DNA of 64,000 nt from Nocardioides eburneiflavus. Lineage in GTDB: Bacteria; Actinomycetota; Actinomycetes; Propionibacteriales; Nocardioidaceae. The translations under genes and the position numbers were made by a program. The DNA lies in the NCBI RefSeq assembly GCF_004785795.1, contig NZ_SRRO01000001.1:372001-436000 (forward strand), given 5' to 3'. The notes beneath the pieces were generated by a model. It had not been told where the DNA came from. It did no database searches and saw only the letters and a list, made by a program, of their open reading frames with translations. Positions 62,064 to 64,000 of the stretch are shown one piece after another. Each line of letters begins with the position of its first letter. Within the stretch, counting starts at the first letter, position 1.

Positions 62064-62864
62064 TCAGTCCTTCTCGAGGGCGAACTCGACGGTGCCGTTC
62101 CAGCCGTCGACCTTCCACTGGCCGTCGACCTCCTTGAGCCAGAACTCCTGCGTTCGGTCTGCACGACTGACCGCGGGCGTGCCCTTGTTGACGAAGTTGA
62201 ACCTGGCGCCGGTCTTCATGGTCACCCAGACCCGACCATCGGTGGACAGGTCGATGTCCAGGCTCTTGACGGTCCGGTCGAACATCAGCGGCACCGTCGG
62301 GTCGGTGGGCCGCATGGCCTTGTCGTACATCCCGTACGTGGTCCAGGACATCATGTCGTTCCACGCCTCAGTGCCGTCGGCCTTCTTCTCCCGGAAGTAG
62401 GTCTTCACGGTGCTCGTCCAGTCGCGGGCCGCGTCGGCGGTCATGTCCCTGCGGGCCGACAGCATCCACCGCGTCGACTCGGCGCGTCCCTTCTTGCCGT
62501 CGTGGACGAAGCTCCGCTCGTTGAAGGTGTGGTCCCGCGCGATCCGCAGCATCAGGTCGCGGACCTCCTCGCCGGCTCCAGGCCCCTTGAGACCGTCGAC
62601 GCGGTCCTCGATGACGACCTTCCTGACCTTCCACTCCCCTGCCGACAGGACCGGAGCCTCGGGCTCGGGTGATGGGGGCGTGCTCGCCGCGCCTGCGGCG
62701 GGCCCTCCGTCTCGAGCGTCGCTCTCCGACACGTCGGGGCTGCACGCGGACGCCCCGGCGAGCACTCCCACCACCAGCACGGCGGCGAGCCGCCTCCGCG
62801 CTGCCCCTCGTCGTACTGCCCGGTTCACAACTTTGGCGCGCGCAAGCACAGCGGAGTCCCCCAC
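62064..62864 (-). CDS. lipoprotein of unknown function
   Basis: About 266 residues from GTG 62864, with a later GTG at 62828 also possible. A lipobox LAGASAC at about residue 41 ends the signal region. A Pro/Ala-rich linker is followed by a domain ending WKVDGWNGTVEFALEKD. I do not recognise the family, though the layout resembles actinobacterial lipoproteins of the NTF2-like type. It stands alone next to the thiamine genes. Confidence 0.72.
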   Translation of the reverse strand: MGDSAVLARAKVVNRAVRRGAARRRLAAVLVVGVLAGASACSPDVSESDARDGGPAAGAASTPPSPEPEAPVLSAGEWKVRKVVIEDRVDGLKGPGAGEEVRDLMLRIARDHTFNERSFVHDGKKGRAESTRWMLSARRDMTADAARDWTSTVKTYFREKKADGTEAWNDMMSWTTYGMYDKAMRPTDPTVPLMFDRTVKSLDIDLSTDGRVWVTMKTGARFNFVNKGTPAVSRADRTQEFWLKEVDGQWKVDGWNGTVEFALEKD

Positions 62865-62973
62865 TCGACATGGTCGCGCGAGTCGCGACCGGCGAACGGA
62901 TGTCTACCTGAGGACGTCGGTTCCGCGAGGAGAAACGAGAGTGTTGGAACCCGGCCGAGACCCGGGCGCCTCG

Positions 62974-62997
62974 CCTTTCCGCCGATCGGCGGAAAGG
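62974..62997. repeat. 24-base perfect palindrome
   Basis: CCTTTCCGCCGA and its reverse complement meet at 62985/62986 to form a perfect 24-base palindrome, 80 bases before the TPP aptamer. It could be a regulator site or part of a terminator for the preceding region. The rest of 62865-63076 has no visible gene. Confidence 0.6.
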
Positions 62998-63076
62998 AGA
63001 AGGGCCCCATCGAGGTCGAGGACCCGTGCCCTGGAAACGGCCCCCGTGCAGCCTCTGCTAGCGTCACTGCCGTCCA

Positions 63077-63162
63077 CACGGGAGTCCGCGGAAGCGGGCT
63101 GAGAGGGAGCTGGAACCGCTCCGACCGTCGTACCTGATCCGGGTCATGCCGGCGAAGGAAGT
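63077..63162 (+). ncRNA. TPP riboswitch
   Basis: The aptamer shows the conserved thi-box pieces: GCGGGCTGAGAGGGAG (63094-63109) and TACCTGATCCGGGTCATGCCGGCGAAGGAAG in two parts at about 63131-63161. The AAGGAAG Shine-Dalgarno-like sequence lies at the 3' edge, ten bases before the thiE start, so TPP binding probably blocks translation. Confidence 0.93.
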
Positions 63163-63171
63163 GAGTTCCAC

Positions 63172-63765
63172 ATGGCTCTGCCACGCATCTTCTGCCTGGT
63201 CTCCTCGAGAGACGACCTGTCGCTGCTGTCCGACCTCGCCGAGGCGGGGGTCGACGGCTTCCAGGTCCGCGACAAGGACGTCACCACCCGCGAGCTCGTC
63301 GAGCTGACCCGCGTCGTGCAGGCGGCCGTACGCCCCGCCGGAGCGACGGTGGTGGTCGACGACCGGCTCGACGTGGCGCTCGCCACCGGGGCCGACGGCG
63401 TGCACCTCGGCGCCGACGACCTCCCCGTCGGGCTCGCGACGCGGGCGGCGCCGCACCTGCTGGTCGGCGCGACCTGTCGCGACCGGTCGGACGTCGAGCG
63501 CGCCGCGGCGGCCGGGGCGGCGTACGCCGGCTTCGGCCCGGTCTTCGCGACCTCGAGCAAGTCGGGCCTGCCGGACCCGCTGGGACCGGGCGCGGTGGCG
63601 GCCGCCTGCGGCGTGCTGCCGCTGGTGGCCATCGGCGGCATCGACGCCGGCCGGGTGGCTCCGGTCCTCGACGCGGGTGCGCACGGCGTCGCGGTCCTGG
63701 GCGCGATCTGGCGCGAACCCGATCCCGTGGCAGTGGCGAAGGAGCTGGTGCGGGAGCTCGGCTGA
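63172..63765 (+). CDS. thiE: thiamine-phosphate synthase
   Basis: 197 residues. GFQVRDKDVTTRELVEL, VVVDDRLDVALATGADGVHLGADDLP, FGPVFATSSKSG and AIGGIDAGRV are ThiE motifs (pyrophosphate and thiazole-phosphate loops). It joins HMP-PP and thiazole phosphate. It is controlled by the TPP riboswitch upstream. Its stop overlaps the next start (TGATG). Confidence 0.95.
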   Translation: MALPRIFCLVSSRDDLSLLSDLAEAGVDGFQVRDKDVTTRELVELTRVVQAAVRPAGATVVVDDRLDVALATGADGVHLGADDLPVGLATRAAPHLLVGATCRDRSDVERAAAAGAAYAGFGPVFATSSKSGLPDPLGPGAVAAACGVLPLVAIGGIDAGRVAPVLDAGAHGVAVLGAIWREPDPVAVAKELVRELG

Positions 63766-64000
63766 TGCGCGTGCACGTCCTCGGCGCCGGCATCGTCGGG
63801 CTCGCTTGCGCCGACGAGCTCGTCGCCCGCGGCCACGACGTCGCGGTCGTCGACCCCGCACCCGGCAGCGGTGCGTCGGCCGTCGCGGCCGGGATGCTCT
63901 CGCCCGGCGGGGAGGCCTGGCACGGCGAGCCCGACGTCCACCGGCTCGGCGCCGCGAGCGCCCGCCTGTGGCCGGCGTACGCCGCGCGGCTGGGCGTGCC
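63765..64000 (+). CDS. thiO: glycine oxidase ThiO, N-terminal part
   Basis: The visible 78 residues begin MRVHVLGAGIVGLACADELVARGHDVAVVDP, a Rossmann FAD-binding motif (GxGxxG), followed by GSGASAVAAGMLSPGGEAWHGEPD, the FAD-oxidase conserved SxxxxGM(L/I) segment of ThiO. It makes iminoglycine for thiazole synthesis. The gene is cut by the window end. Confidence 0.9.
   Translation, partial: MRVHVLGAGIVGLACADELVARGHDVAVVDPAPGSGASAVAAGMLSPGGEAWHGEPDVHRLGAASARLWPAYAARLGV

Overview
This window is chromosomal DNA from a high-GC actinobacterium. Codon third positions are almost all G/C, GTG starts are common, start and stop codons often overlap, and the short word gtacgcc recurs, which resembles Nocardioides or a close relative. 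The genus is an inference. No rRNA, tRNA, insertion sequence, phage or CRISPR array was seen.

Layout. 1-2.4 kb: a rhomboid-like protein cut by the window edge, a PPOX/F420-type oxidoreductase and a frameshifted DUF222/HNH protein. 2.4-9 kb: a HAD phosphatase, an EamA exporter divergent from an ArgP-like LysR regulator, an amidohydrolase, an MscS-like membrane protein and a YibE/F membrane protein. 9-13.5 kb: a zinc-homeostasis block. A Fur-family (Zur-type) gene is divergent from a cluster of zinc-independent ribosomal protein genes (L31, L32, L28, L33, S14) with a CobW-like protein inside it, followed by a DUF318 permease/TIGR03943 pair and an HU gene. Zur-like dyads lie in front of the L31, permease and HU genes. 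Several of the ribosomal protein genes are internally trimmed or broken. 13.6-19.9 kb: a PAS-ANTAR regulator with a small secreted protein, a universal stress protein, and a tripartite tricarboxylate transporter (TctA-TctB fusion plus TctC) with a PrpF-family isomerase and a divergent LysR regulator.

20.8-35.5 kb and 49.8-62 kb form one arabinose/arabinan system in two blocks. The first block has galM, a secreted GH43 protein, a secreted GH51 arabinofuranosidase and a divergent 1718-residue protein with two GH43 domains. The second block is a nine-gene minus-strand operon: YtfQ-type sugar-binding lipoprotein, ATPase, two permeases, a LacI regulator, araB, araD, araA and an aldo/keto reductase. 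Near-identical lac-like operators (TGTGAGCGCTAACA type) and a common TTGACG-N17-CACACT promoter tie the two blocks together. The model is extracellular release of arabinose, import, then isomerisation, phosphorylation and epimerisation to D-xylulose 5-phosphate.

35.5-43.9 kb: a GAF/SpoIIE phosphatase divergent from a GAF/histidine-kinase-like ATPase protein, an SOS-box DUF222/HNH gene, a DUF1622 membrane protein, an epoxide hydrolase pseudogene, and a CHAP protein followed by a TerD protein. 44-49.9 kb: a fructan operon (LacI, sugar-binding lipoprotein, two permeases, GH32) with its own operators. 60.6-64 kb: a broken HTH gene, a second LacI regulator, a lipoprotein, and a TPP riboswitch driving thiE and thiO, the latter cut by the window edge.

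Several reading frames are broken by one-base shifts, some at C6 tracts. Some of these may be sequencing errors and are marked as such.
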